From: a bacterium
Lineage (GTDB): Bacteria; Actinomycetota; Thermoleophilia; Solirubrobacterales; Solirubrobacteraceae
Direction of reading: 5' to 3'
NCBI GenBank assembly: GCA_021323635.1
Contig: JAJPKQ010000004.1
Coordinates: 186,001-250,000, forward strand
DNA length: 64,000 bases
Part shown: piece after piece, positions 29,488-37,049 of the stretch
Layout of the letters: every line of letters begins with the position of its first letter
Numbering within the stretch: the stretch's first letter is position 1
Program-made: the position numbers and the translations under genes
The notes under the pieces: model-generated
Told to the model about the DNA's origin: nothing
Seen by the model: the letters and a program-made list of their open reading frames with translations, nothing else
Database searches by the model: none

Positions 29488-31082
29488 GCGCAGCGCTGCT
29501 TGGCGCCCTCAGCGGCCCGCACATCGAATTCGCCGGGCTCTCGCCGCTGATAGCGCTGCTCGGCGGGGCGGTGGTGGTGCTGCTGGCAGGGGTGCTGCCG
29601 CCCTTTGAAGCGCCGCGTGCCAGGCTGCTCCCGGCAGCGCTCGCTCTGGGCACGATCGCTATCGCGCTCGGCCTCACGATCTGGCAGTGGCATGCGCAGC
29701 GATCGCTGGCGGGGAGCGCGCTGAGGATCGACGGCCTGGCGGTCGTCGCGGATGTGGTCCTGCTGGTGGGCGCGATCGGCGCGGTGCTGCTTGCCGCACG
29801 CTCGCACGCCGGCCGCTCACGCTCAGGCGCTGAGCTCTATGCGCTCCTGCTCTCCTCGCTTGCGGGCATGTTCGTGCTGATCGGGGCCCAGAGCACGGTG
29901 ATCCTGTTCCTGGGCTTCGAGCTGCTCTCGATCCCGCTCTACGTGCTCTGCGCGATCGAGCGCGAGCGCGAGCGCTCGCTCGAGGCGGGGCTGAAGTATC
30001 TGATCATCGGCTCGATCGGGGGCGCGACGCTCCTCTACGGCCTTGCGCTGATCTACGGCATCAGCGGGCAGACATCCTTTGCCGGCATCGCCCAAGCGAT
30101 CGCCGCGCGCGAACTTGCCACCAACGCGATGCTGCTGGGCGGCGTGGCGCTGGTCATGGTCGGCTTTGCATTCAAGGCCTCGGTCGCGCCCTTCCACCAG
30201 TGGACGCCCGACGTCTACGAGGGCGCCCCGACGCCGATCACGGCGTTCATGGCGGTCGCCACCAAGGTCGCCGCGCTGGGCGCCCTGCTGCGTCTCTTCG
30301 ATGTGGCGCTGATCGGCGCCCAGCCGACCTGGGGCCCCGGGCTGGCGGCGCTGGCAGCGGTGACGATCATCGTCGGCAACGTCGGTGCGCTCGGCCAGGC
30401 CTCGATGAAGCGCCTGCTTGCGTGGTCGGCGGTGGGTCAGGCCGGCTACATGCTGGCGGGGGTCGTCGTCTCGACGCGCCTCGGGGTGCGCGCGACGCTG
30501 CTCTACCTGGCCGCATACCTGTTCATGAACCTCGCAGCCTTTGCGGTCGTGATCGCCCGTGAGCGCGAAAGCGATCTGGGCGACTCGCTGAGGGGGCTGC
30601 GCGGGCTGGCGGCGTCAAGACCGCTGCTGGCCTGGCCGATGACGCTTGCGATGCTGGGCCTGGCGGGCATTCCCGCAACGGTCGGCTTCGTCGGCAAGTT
30701 CTACCTGATCGACGCTGCGGCGGCAAACGGCTACACCTGGCTTGGCGTTGTCATCGTGATTGGCTCGATGATCTCGCTCGGCTACTACCTGCCGGTGGTC
30801 GCTGCGATGTGGATGCGATCGGAGCGCAGCGATGAAGGCGCCGATGAGGCCCCCTCTCTCAGGGTGCCGCGACCGGGCGGCGCGAGCGCCGCTGATGGCC
30901 CGCTGCCCACGATCGCGGGGGCCCAGGAAACCGCGGAGCCTCAGCCGGCGGGAGCAGCGACCCATCCGGAGGTGGCGCTGGTCGCGCTGCTTGCAGGCGC
31001 GGCGACGCTCTTCTTCGGCATCGTCCCCGGCCCGCTCTTTGACCTGGTCTCCGGCGCCGGGCGCGGGCTGGGGCTGCTGTAG
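29484..31082 (+). CDS. nuoN: NADH-quinone oxidoreductase subunit N
   Basis: Third antiporter-like proton pump and last gene of the operon. The ORF track starts at 28530 inside nuoM; the proper start is ATG 29484, which overlaps the nuoM stop (ATGA) and yields 532 residues. Signature regions are FKASVAPFHQWTPDVYEGAPTPITAFMAVATKVAALGA, KRLLAWSAVGQAGYMLAGVV and AGIPATVGFVGKFYL. A hydrophilic insertion of about 45 residues near 450-495 (RSDEGADEAP...) interrupts the last two helices. Confidence 0.95.
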   Translation: MSAALLGALSGPHIEFAGLSPLIALLGGAVVVLLAGVLPPFEAPRARLLPAALALGTIAIALGLTIWQWHAQRSLAGSALRIDGLAVVADVVLLVGAIGAVLLAARSHAGRSRSGAELYALLLSSLAGMFVLIGAQSTVILFLGFELLSIPLYVLCAIERERERSLEAGLKYLIIGSIGGATLLYGLALIYGISGQTSFAGIAQAIAARELATNAMLLGGVALVMVGFAFKASVAPFHQWTPDVYEGAPTPITAFMAVATKVAALGALLRLFDVALIGAQPTWGPGLAALAAVTIIVGNVGALGQASMKRLLAWSAVGQAGYMLAGVVVSTRLGVRATLLYLAAYLFMNLAAFAVVIARERESDLGDSLRGLRGLAASRPLLAWPMTLAMLGLAGIPATVGFVGKFYLIDAAAANGYTWLGVVIVIGSMISLGYYLPVVAAMWMRSERSDEGADEAPSLRVPRPGGASAADGPLPTIAGAQETAEPQPAGAATHPEVALVALLAGAATLFFGIVPGPLFDLVSGAGRGLGLL

Positions 31083-31087
31083 CGGGC

Positions 31088-31109
31088 GGCCGACTGCCGC
31101 GCAGCGGCC
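31088..31109. terminator. Hairpin ending the nuo operon
   Basis: GGCCG-A-CTGC-CGC-GCAG-CGGCC folds into a nine-pair stem with one bulged A. It lies between the convergent stops of nuoN and the FAD oxidoreductase, so it can serve both. Confidence 0.6.
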
Positions 31110-31115
31110 TGCTCC

Positions 31116-32819
31116 TCAGCGCACGCCGGCCGGCGCGGCCGGCGGCTTCTCCGCGAGCCTGCGCGAGGCTGCGAGCGGGTCCCAGCCCGGCCCGCCGGCC
31201 TTCAGCCGAGTCGGATCGCCATACACGCGTCCCTCCGCAATCTCCGCGCGCAGATTGCGCCCGAGCACTGCGCCGGCGCACGCCACGCCGCCAAGCATCA
31301 CGCCGACAACGCCATGCGCGTAGAAGGTGCTTGCGCCGACGAGGAAGAGGCCGGCGATCGCCGTCCGCGAGCGCGGCCGGCGCAGCCCCCACTGATCCGG
31401 CGAGTGCTCGAGCCCGTATGAGGTGCCTCCCGACGCCAGCGTGTAGCGCTCGAGCGTGATCGGCGTAGCCGCCTCCTGCCAGACGATGTGCTCGCGAATG
31501 TCCGGTAACAGCTCGGCGGCGCCGTCGATCAGCCGCTCGGCGACATCCGCCTTGAGCGCGCGATAGCCAGCCTTGCGGCTGTAGCGCTCGCCCGCGGCAG
31601 GGCCATCCTCAACCTGCCAGAAGCCATGGCTTGCCGGCGCCATCGCCATTATCTCGAGGCTCGAGCATCCCCGCGGGGCAAGCGCTGCGGTGTGCGGGTC
31701 CTTGACCGAGGCTGAGGTCAGATAGACGGGCGAGCGCTCCGGGAAGCGGCCCGCGTAGCAGTCGGCGTAGGGCTGCTCCACATCCCAGCTCGGGAAGATC
31801 AGGTAGTTGCTGTTCGCAAAGCGCTCGCGCAGGTCCACGTCAAGCCCCAGGTAGACGCAGAAGAGCGGCAAGGCCATGCGCATGCTGCGCAAGCGCCTGA
31901 GCGTCCGCCGGCTCAGATGCTCTGGCCCGACAAGCTCCAGACAGGTGCGCTTGAGGTCGGCGTTCGAGACCACGACCGGCGCGCGCAAGGTCTCCCCTCC
32001 GAGCAGGCGCACGCCGCTTGCCCGCCCGCCCTCGATCAAGATCTGCTCCACACGCGCGTGCGTGCGCACGCGGCCACCGTGTGAGCGCACGACATCGAGC
32101 AGGTGGGCTGCGATCACCTGGCCACCGCCGCGCGGGTAGTAGCCGCCGCTGCGCAGGTAGTGGTCCATCATCACCGCGTGCATGAGGACCGACGCCCGCG
32201 AGGGCGGCGCGCCGTAGGTGCCCGACTCGCCCGCCAGCACAGCCTGCGCCTGCTCGCTCAGCGCGCAGGCTCCGAACAGATCAGCGACGGTGCGCCTGCT
32301 CCAGCGCACCAGCGCCGGGGTGCGAAGGGGCGCCGTGAGCAGGTCGAGCGCTCCACGCGGCACACCAGCGGCCATCGCCTGCTCGGCGATCTTGCGCAGC
32401 AGCCCCACGCACCGGCGCAGAGCGCGCTGCTGCTCGGGAAAGACGTCGATGAGGTCCTGCAGGTAGCGATCCCAGCCGGCGCGAACGCGAAATGTCAGCT
32501 CCGGGAAGATCAGCGTGTCAAACCCCTCGCGCTCCATCGGCAGGAACTCGATCTTCTGATCAAGCCCCACGCCGCGAAGGATTGTCGGGATCACGCCGCC
32601 CGGGCCACAGTCGCCCAGATAGTGCACGCCGACATCGAACTCGAACTGGCGCCTGCGACGGAAGACGTGCGAGCAGCCGCCGACCACGTCGTACTGCTCG
32701 AGCACGAGCGTGCGCATGCCGTTGGCGGCGAGGTACGCCGCGGTTGTGAGGCCACCGAGCCCGGAGCCTACGACGATCACATCCCAACGCTGCGCTTGAG
32801 ATCGCTCTGCATCAGCCAT
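31116..32819 (-). CDS. FAD-dependent oxidoreductase, phytoene desaturase / retinol saturase (CrtI) family
   Basis: 567 residues. The N-terminus has the dinucleotide-binding motif DVIVVGSGLGGLTTAAYLAANG followed by VLEQYDVVGGCSH, as in CrtI/CrtO and all-trans-retinol 13,14-reductase-like enzymes. The C-terminus has GLFLVGASTFYAHGVVGVMLGGVACA, the second FAD contact. Substrate is probably a polyene or other hydrophobic isoprenoid, but no crtB or crtE lies nearby to confirm it. GAGGAGG lies 6 nt before ATG 32819; the ATG three bases upstream is also possible, and the track's longer start is not supported. It is transcribed away from a PadR gene through a shared operator-like inverted repeat. Confidence 0.8.
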   Translation of the reverse strand: MADAERSQAQRWDVIVVGSGLGGLTTAAYLAANGMRTLVLEQYDVVGGCSHVFRRRRQFEFDVGVHYLGDCGPGGVIPTILRGVGLDQKIEFLPMEREGFDTLIFPELTFRVRAGWDRYLQDLIDVFPEQQRALRRCVGLLRKIAEQAMAAGVPRGALDLLTAPLRTPALVRWSRRTVADLFGACALSEQAQAVLAGESGTYGAPPSRASVLMHAVMMDHYLRSGGYYPRGGGQVIAAHLLDVVRSHGGRVRTHARVEQILIEGGRASGVRLLGGETLRAPVVVSNADLKRTCLELVGPEHLSRRTLRRLRSMRMALPLFCVYLGLDVDLRERFANSNYLIFPSWDVEQPYADCYAGRFPERSPVYLTSASVKDPHTAALAPRGCSSLEIMAMAPASHGFWQVEDGPAAGERYSRKAGYRALKADVAERLIDGAAELLPDIREHIVWQEAATPITLERYTLASGGTSYGLEHSPDQWGLRRPRSRTAIAGLFLVGASTFYAHGVVGVMLGGVACAGAVLGRNLRAEIAEGRVYGDPTRLKAGGPGWDPLAASRRLAEKPPAAPAGVR

Positions 32820-32846
32820 CATGTGCCTCCTCTGTCCGCCAAGGTG

Positions 32847-32852
32847 ATAGTA
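32847..32852 (-). promoter_or_regulatory. -10 box (TACTAT) of the FAD oxidoreductase gene
   Basis: TACTAT read on the minus strand; the start point would leave a leader of about 20 nt that contains the GAGGAGG ribosome site. It overlaps the left edge of the inverted repeat. Confidence 0.45.
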
Positions 32853-32882
32853 CGAATCGAATGATCTGTATTGAATCATACT
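32849..32882. promoter_or_regulatory. Inverted repeat, likely PadR operator controlling both divergent genes
   Basis: Arms AGTACGAATCGAAT and ATTGAATCATACT are imperfectly complementary around a 7-nt spacer GATCTGT. The element overlaps the -10 boxes of both divergent genes, so a bound dimer could repress both. It is also the most AT-rich stretch of the locus. Confidence 0.55.
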
Positions 32883-32884
32883 CT
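32879..32884 (+). promoter_or_regulatory. -10 box (TACTCT) of the PadR gene, leaderless type
   Basis: TACTCT ends 7 nt before ATG 32892 and overlaps the right arm of the inverted repeat, consistent with autoregulation. Confidence 0.5.
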
Positions 32885-32891
32885 CAACACG

Positions 32892-33464
32892 ATGTCAACT
32901 GAGCCGCGCGCGCGCCTCTCAGGCACCTCGTACGCCGTGCTCGGCTTGATCGGCTACCTGGAGCCATGCACCCCCTACGACCTCAAGCGCTTCCTCGAGC
33001 AGTCCGTCGAGAACTTCTGGCAGGTGCCGCACACGACCTTCTATGCCGAGCCCGCGCGCCTGGCCGGGGCCGGCTACCTGACCGTGACGCAGGAGCCGCG
33101 CGGGCGCCGACGCAAGCTCTACGCGCTGACCGACGCAGGGCGCGAGGCACTGCGCGCGTGGGTCGCCGACGCGCCCGTCGCGCCGCCGCAGGTGCGTGAC
33201 GAGATGCTGCTCAAGATCTTCTTCGGCGCCGACCCCAGGCCGCTGCTGGAAGAGCGCGCCGACTGGCATCGCCGCAAGCTTGCGGAGCTGGAGGGCTACC
33301 TGGAGAAGGCCCGTGAGGAGGCTGCCGGCGGCGGGATCGAGCGCTCGCTGATCTTCGGCACCTCCTTTCACCGCATGATGGTCGAGCTGACCAGCGGTCT
33401 CTCTGGGCGGCAGCCTGCCAGCGCAGAGGAGGCGTCAAGGCAGACGCCCCACGACGACTGCTGA
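32892..33464 (+). CDS. PadR-family transcriptional regulator
   Basis: 190 residues. The N-terminal winged helix (YAVLGLIGYLEPCTPYDLKRFLEQSVENFWQVPHTTFYAEPARLAGAGYL...RRRKLYALTDAGREAL) is typical PadR, with the recognition helix around residues 45-60. The C-terminal part (about 100-170) is the helical dimerisation/effector domain of the Vir_act_alpha_C type. The start at ATG 32892 is set by the -10 box; the track's start adds seven residues. Likely represses itself and the adjacent FAD oxidoreductase. Its ligand is unknown; PadR proteins commonly sense aromatic or hydrophobic small molecules. Confidence 0.88.
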   Translation: MSTEPRARLSGTSYAVLGLIGYLEPCTPYDLKRFLEQSVENFWQVPHTTFYAEPARLAGAGYLTVTQEPRGRRRKLYALTDAGREALRAWVADAPVAPPQVRDEMLLKIFFGADPRPLLEERADWHRRKLAELEGYLEKAREEAAGGGIERSLIFGTSFHRMMVELTSGLSGRQPASAEEASRQTPHDDC

Positions 33465-33479
33465 GCGCAACTGTCGCGG

Positions 33480-35306
33480 CTACCCGCCCGCCGCGAGCGC
33501 CGCCGCCTCGGCGTCTGCCAGCTGGCGCTCGATCAGCGAGAGCCCCGCCGACCAGAAGCCCGGGTCGGAGAGGTCGACGCCGACGATCGCCGCAAGCTCC
33601 TCGGGCGGGCGCGAGCCGCCGGCGGCAAGCAGCTCCAGGTAGCGCGGCACGAGCTCCTCCCCGCGCTCCTCGTAGCGCTCGTAGATCGCCAGCGCGAGCA
33701 GCTGGCCGAAGGCGTAGGCGTAAACGTAGCCGGGGGTCTCGATGAAGTGGGGGATGTAGGACCACCAGCTGCCATAGCCCTCGGTGAGCGTGACCGAGTC
33801 GCCCAGCATCTCCGCCTGGCTCTCGCGCCAGAGCTCCGCGAAGCGATCGACGGAGATCTCGCCACGCTCCCTGCGCTCGCAGTGGACGAGCTCCTCGAAG
33901 CGGCTCATCGCGACCTGGCGGAAGACCGTCGCGATCCTGTCCTCGAGGTTTTCGGCCAGCAGCGCAAGGCGCGAGGCGGGGTCGTGGTCTTCGCGCAGCA
34001 GGCGCCCGAAGACGATCGTCTCGCCGAACACCGAGGCGGTCTCCGAGAGCGTGAGCGGGGTGTGCTGGTGAAAGATGCCCTGCGGCGCAGCAAGCGCGTA
34101 GTGAAGCGCGTGGCCGAGCTCGTGGGCGAGCGTGAGGACATCGCGGCGGCGGTGGGTGTAGTTGAGCAGCACATATGGCGCCACGCTCGGCACCGCCGCC
34201 GCCGCGAACGCCCCGCCGCGCTTGCCCTGCCGCACCGGCACATCGATGTGGCGCGCGGCGAACAGCTCCGCGGCGATCCTGCCGAGCTCGGGCGCGAAGG
34301 CGCTGTAGCTCTCGAGCACGAGCTCCTTGGCCTGCTCGAACTCGATGCGCTGCTCGTCCTCGCCGAGCGCCGCCATGCGGTCGTAGTCGTGCAGGGTCTC
34401 CACGCCCAGCAGCCTCGCCTTCAGGCGATACCAGCGCTGCGGGATGTCGTAGCGTGAGCGCACCGCGGCCAGCAGCGCTGCCACGGCCTCGTCGCTGACT
34501 TCGTTGGCGAGGTTTCGCGCCGAGAGCCAGCTGGGGTAGCGCCGCAGGCGATCCTCGACGGCCTTGTCGAGCAGGAGCGTGTTGAAGATGAACGCCCGCG
34601 TGCGCAGTCCCGGAGCAAGCGCTGCGCTCACCGCCGCAGCGGTCTGGCGACGGACCTCAGGCAGCGGCGAGTGCAGCTCGGCAAGCGCACGGTCGAGCGC
34701 GACGCGCTCCTGCTCTGCCCCTCGCGGCAGCGGGACCTCGATCGCCGAGACCAGCTCTTCGAAGAGCCTCCCCCACGCGCTTGCGCCGCTGAGCTCCTTC
34801 TCGGCGATGATGCGCTCCTCGGCTTCGCTCAGCAGGTGGTCGCGGTAGCGGCGCAGCGAGCGCAGATGGTGGGCACAGAAGTCAAGCTCCTCGCCGCCCG
34901 CAAGCAGCTCGGAGACCCGCTCCTCCGGCAGCGCCGCCCACTCCAGCTCGAAGAACAGCAGCTCGGTCTGCAGGGCGGTCTGCTGCTCCTGGGCCCTTGC
35001 GAGCAGCGCGCCGCGGGCCGGGTCGGAGGTGTCTGCGGAGAAGTCGAGCACCGCGTAGGCGCCGGCGCCCCCGGCTAGCTCGAGCACCTCCGCAAGCGCG
35101 CGCATCGCCTCGAGCAGCTCGTCGCGGTCAAGCTCGGCCACCCTGCCCCGATAGCGCTGCGCAAAGGCACGCGCGCCCGCCAGCGCCTCCTGTAGAGCGC
35201 TCTCTGCGCCCTCGGCCCCACGACCGTCGACGAGCTCGCCGAGCTCCCACCGCAGCGCATCGAGCTCATCGCCACCCTGCTGCGCTGTCGGCTCCACGCT
35301 CGCCAT
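33480..35306 (-). CDS. pepF: M3-family oligoendopeptidase F-like metalloprotease
   Basis: Cytoplasmic zinc peptidase that cuts short peptides. The 608 residues have the zinc motif LAHELGHALHYALA (HExxH, about 391-395) with the third ligand in TLSETASVFGE downstream, as in M3B peptidases. The C-terminal helical region GYVYAYAFGQLLALAIYERY forms the other half of the substrate channel. Convergent with the PadR gene across 15 bp and divergent from thyX across 29 bp, with overlapping -10 boxes. Confidence 0.9.
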   Translation of the reverse strand: MASVEPTAQQGGDELDALRWELGELVDGRGAEGAESALQEALAGARAFAQRYRGRVAELDRDELLEAMRALAEVLELAGGAGAYAVLDFSADTSDPARGALLARAQEQQTALQTELLFFELEWAALPEERVSELLAGGEELDFCAHHLRSLRRYRDHLLSEAEERIIAEKELSGASAWGRLFEELVSAIEVPLPRGAEQERVALDRALAELHSPLPEVRRQTAAAVSAALAPGLRTRAFIFNTLLLDKAVEDRLRRYPSWLSARNLANEVSDEAVAALLAAVRSRYDIPQRWYRLKARLLGVETLHDYDRMAALGEDEQRIEFEQAKELVLESYSAFAPELGRIAAELFAARHIDVPVRQGKRGGAFAAAAVPSVAPYVLLNYTHRRRDVLTLAHELGHALHYALAAPQGIFHQHTPLTLSETASVFGETIVFGRLLREDHDPASRLALLAENLEDRIATVFRQVAMSRFEELVHCERRERGEISVDRFAELWRESQAEMLGDSVTLTEGYGSWWSYIPHFIETPGYVYAYAFGQLLALAIYERYEERGEELVPRYLELLAAGGSRPPEELAAIVGVDLSDPGFWSAGLSLIERQLADAEAAALAAGG

Positions 35307-35315
35307 CCGCCCGGC

Positions 35316-35325
35316 ACGGTAGCAT
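35316..35325. promoter_or_regulatory. Overlapping divergent -10 boxes of pepF and thyX
   Basis: On the minus strand TACCGT (35321-35316) lies 9 nt before the pepF ATG; on the plus strand TAGCAT (35320-35325) lies 10 nt before the thyX GTG. The two boxes share the central TA base pairs, so only one polymerase can melt the site at a time. Confidence 0.5.
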
Positions 35326-35335
35326 CGCCCGCCCG

Positions 35336-36133
35336 GTGCATGAGACTACCCCGACCGTCCACCTGCTCGCAAGCCCGCGCATCGAGCTCTCCGGCGTGCG
35401 CGCCTACCTGGAGGAGGTCGGCGGCAGCTCCTGGCTTGACCTGCGCGAAGCCGAGCGCCGCGAGGCGCAGGGGGGCGCAAGCGACGGCGAACTGCTGATC
35501 GAGCTAGCCGGCCGCGCCTGCTACCGCTCCTGGGAGCCGGGGCTGAACCCGAACGTCACCCGCATTCGCACCGACCGCAAGGCCTACTTCGCCAACATCC
35601 TCGCCTCCGGTCACGGCAGCGTGCTCGAGCATGCCAGCTACACCTTTGCGCTGCACAACGTCTCGCGTGTGGCAACGCACGAGATCGTCCGCCATCGCGC
35701 CGGGTCGGCCTTCAGCCAGGAGTCGCTGCGCTATGTCCGCCTGAGCGACATCGGCTTCCGCGTCGCTCCCGCGCTCGCGCCGCTGCGCGAGCGCGTGCTG
35801 GCGATCGTCGAGCAGCTCGAGGAGCTCCAGCGCCAGGGCGCCGCCGAGCTTGGCATCGACCAGGAGGGGGTGCCCTTCCACGTCAAGAAGGAGGTCACCT
35901 CCGCGCTGCGCCGTCTGGCGCCGATCGGCCTCTCGACGGACATCATCTGGAGCGCAAACTTGCGGACCCTGCGCCACGTGATCGAGATGCGCACCGACCC
36001 CGCGGCGGAGGAGGAGCTGCGATTGATCTTCGACCAGGTCGCGCGCATCGCCAGCGCGCAGGCACCGGAGCTCTTCGCAGACTTCACCCGCGGCGATGAC
36101 GGCGCCTGGCGCCCCGCCAATCACAAGGTCTGA
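35336..36133 (+). CDS. thyX: Flavin-dependent thymidylate synthase
   Basis: Makes dTMP from dUMP using FAD, NADPH and methylene-tetrahydrofolate. The 265-residue protein has the ThyX motif RHRAGSAFSQESLRY (family RHRxxSxxxxSxR) and GHGSVLEHASYTFAL upstream of it. The ORF track runs 113 codons too far upstream through the pepF promoter; GTG 35336 is the first plausible start after the -10 box. Together with dcd at 55.1 kb it supplies the thymidylate pathway; no thyA is seen. Confidence 0.95.
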   Translation: MHETTPTVHLLASPRIELSGVRAYLEEVGGSSWLDLREAERREAQGGASDGELLIELAGRACYRSWEPGLNPNVTRIRTDRKAYFANILASGHGSVLEHASYTFALHNVSRVATHEIVRHRAGSAFSQESLRYVRLSDIGFRVAPALAPLRERVLAIVEQLEELQRQGAAELGIDQEGVPFHVKKEVTSALRRLAPIGLSTDIIWSANLRTLRHVIEMRTDPAAEEELRLIFDQVARIASAQAPELFADFTRGDDGAWRPANHKV

Positions 36134-36175
36134 GGGCGGGGGTCACGGCGCGCGGAGTCCGTCCGTCGCGGGGGC

Positions 36176-36181
36176 TATCTT
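36176..36181 (+). promoter_or_regulatory. -10 box (TATCTT) upstream of the cytochrome b pair
   Basis: TATCTT ends 8 nt before an ATG at 36190, which opens only an 11-codon ORF, and 49 nt before the cytochrome b ATG at 36231. Confidence 0.5.
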
Positions 36182-36189
36182 CGTTGCCC

Positions 36190-36225
36190 ATGAGCGCCTC
36201 GCAACCGTCGGCGCCGGTGGACTGA
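36190..36225 (+). other. Possible leaderless 11-codon upstream ORF (MSASQPSAPVD)
   Basis: The ATG sits at the position where a leaderless transcript from TATCTT would begin. It is out of frame with the cytochrome b gene and ends with TGA 5 nt before that gene's ATG, which would allow reinitiation. Whether it is translated is unknown. Confidence 0.3.
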
Positions 36226-36230
36226 AGGCG

Positions 36231-37049
36231 ATGCTCGGGTCGATCATCAACCTCAACCAGCCTGCGCACTACCTGCACTGGCACTTCATCGATCTCTCGC
36301 CCGCGAACCTGACGGTCGTGATCGTGATGCTTGTGGTGTTCGCGCTTGCGATCCTGCTGCCCTTCCCCGGCGCAAGGAGCGCCGAGCGCCTGCCCGCGGT
36401 GCGGGCGAGCGCTCCGCAGGGCGCCCCGGCCCCAGGCACGGCCCCGGGGAGCTGGACCGGCCGCCTGCGCGAGCTCGCGCTGCGCTCGCTGCCGCCGGAG
36501 CGCCTGCTGCCCGACAGCCAGCCCGCCTATGTCGCCTCGTGGATCTACGTCTTCGGCGTGCTGACGTTAAGCGCGCTTGCGGTCGTGGTCGCAAGCGGGG
36601 TTGTGCTGGCGCTGAAGGGCCCCGCGTGGTGGCATGAGACAGGGATCGGGCACTTCTTCAACAGCGTCCATCTCTGGGCCGTAGAGCTGTTCTTCTTCGT
36701 CATGGTCGTGCACCTGTGGGGGAAGTTCTTCATGGCGGCATGGCGCGGCGGGCGGGCACGAACCTGGATGTCCGGTGTCGTGATCTTCCTGGTGGCGATC
36801 GGCACCGCGTTCACCGGCTACCTCTCTCAGCAGAACTTCGACTCGCAGTGGATCTCCACCCAGGCGAAGGACGCCATGAACTCGATGGGGATCGGCGCCT
36901 TCTTCAACGTCACCAACTTCGGCCAGATGTACTCCTACCACGTGATCCTGCTGCCGGCTGCGGTGCTTGCGATCGTCGTGGCCCACATCCTGCTCGTCCG
37001 CCGCCACGGGGTGGTGCCGCCGCTGCCCGGACGCGGGAGCGCTCGATGA
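36231..37049 (+). CDS. Cytochrome b/b6 N-terminal-domain subunit
   Basis: Membrane haem protein of a cytochrome bc/b6f-like quinol oxidase complex, 272 residues. Both haem-ligand pairs are present with correct spacing: HLWAVELFFFVMVVH in helix B and HVILLPAAVLAIVVAH in helix D, so two b haems are expected. FLVAIGTAFTGYLSQQ resembles the quinol-site GYxLP region. The N-terminus has an additional hydrophobic helix and a Pro/Ala linker before the core. I start at ATG 36231; the track's upstream extension lacks support. It is coupled to the next gene by ATGA. No Rieske gene is adjacent. Confidence 0.85.
   Translation: MLGSIINLNQPAHYLHWHFIDLSPANLTVVIVMLVVFALAILLPFPGARSAERLPAVRASAPQGAPAPGTAPGSWTGRLRELALRSLPPERLLPDSQPAYVASWIYVFGVLTLSALAVVVASGVVLALKGPAWWHETGIGHFFNSVHLWAVELFFFVMVVHLWGKFFMAAWRGGRARTWMSGVVIFLVAIGTAFTGYLSQQNFDSQWISTQAKDAMNSMGIGAFFNVTNFGQMYSYHVILLPAAVLAIVVAHILLVRRHGVVPPLPGRGSAR

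Noticed and set aside
36096-36230. N-terminal extension of the cytochrome b gene from the ORF track
   Set aside because: It begins inside thyX, has no ribosome site, and the promoter-like box lies downstream of that start.
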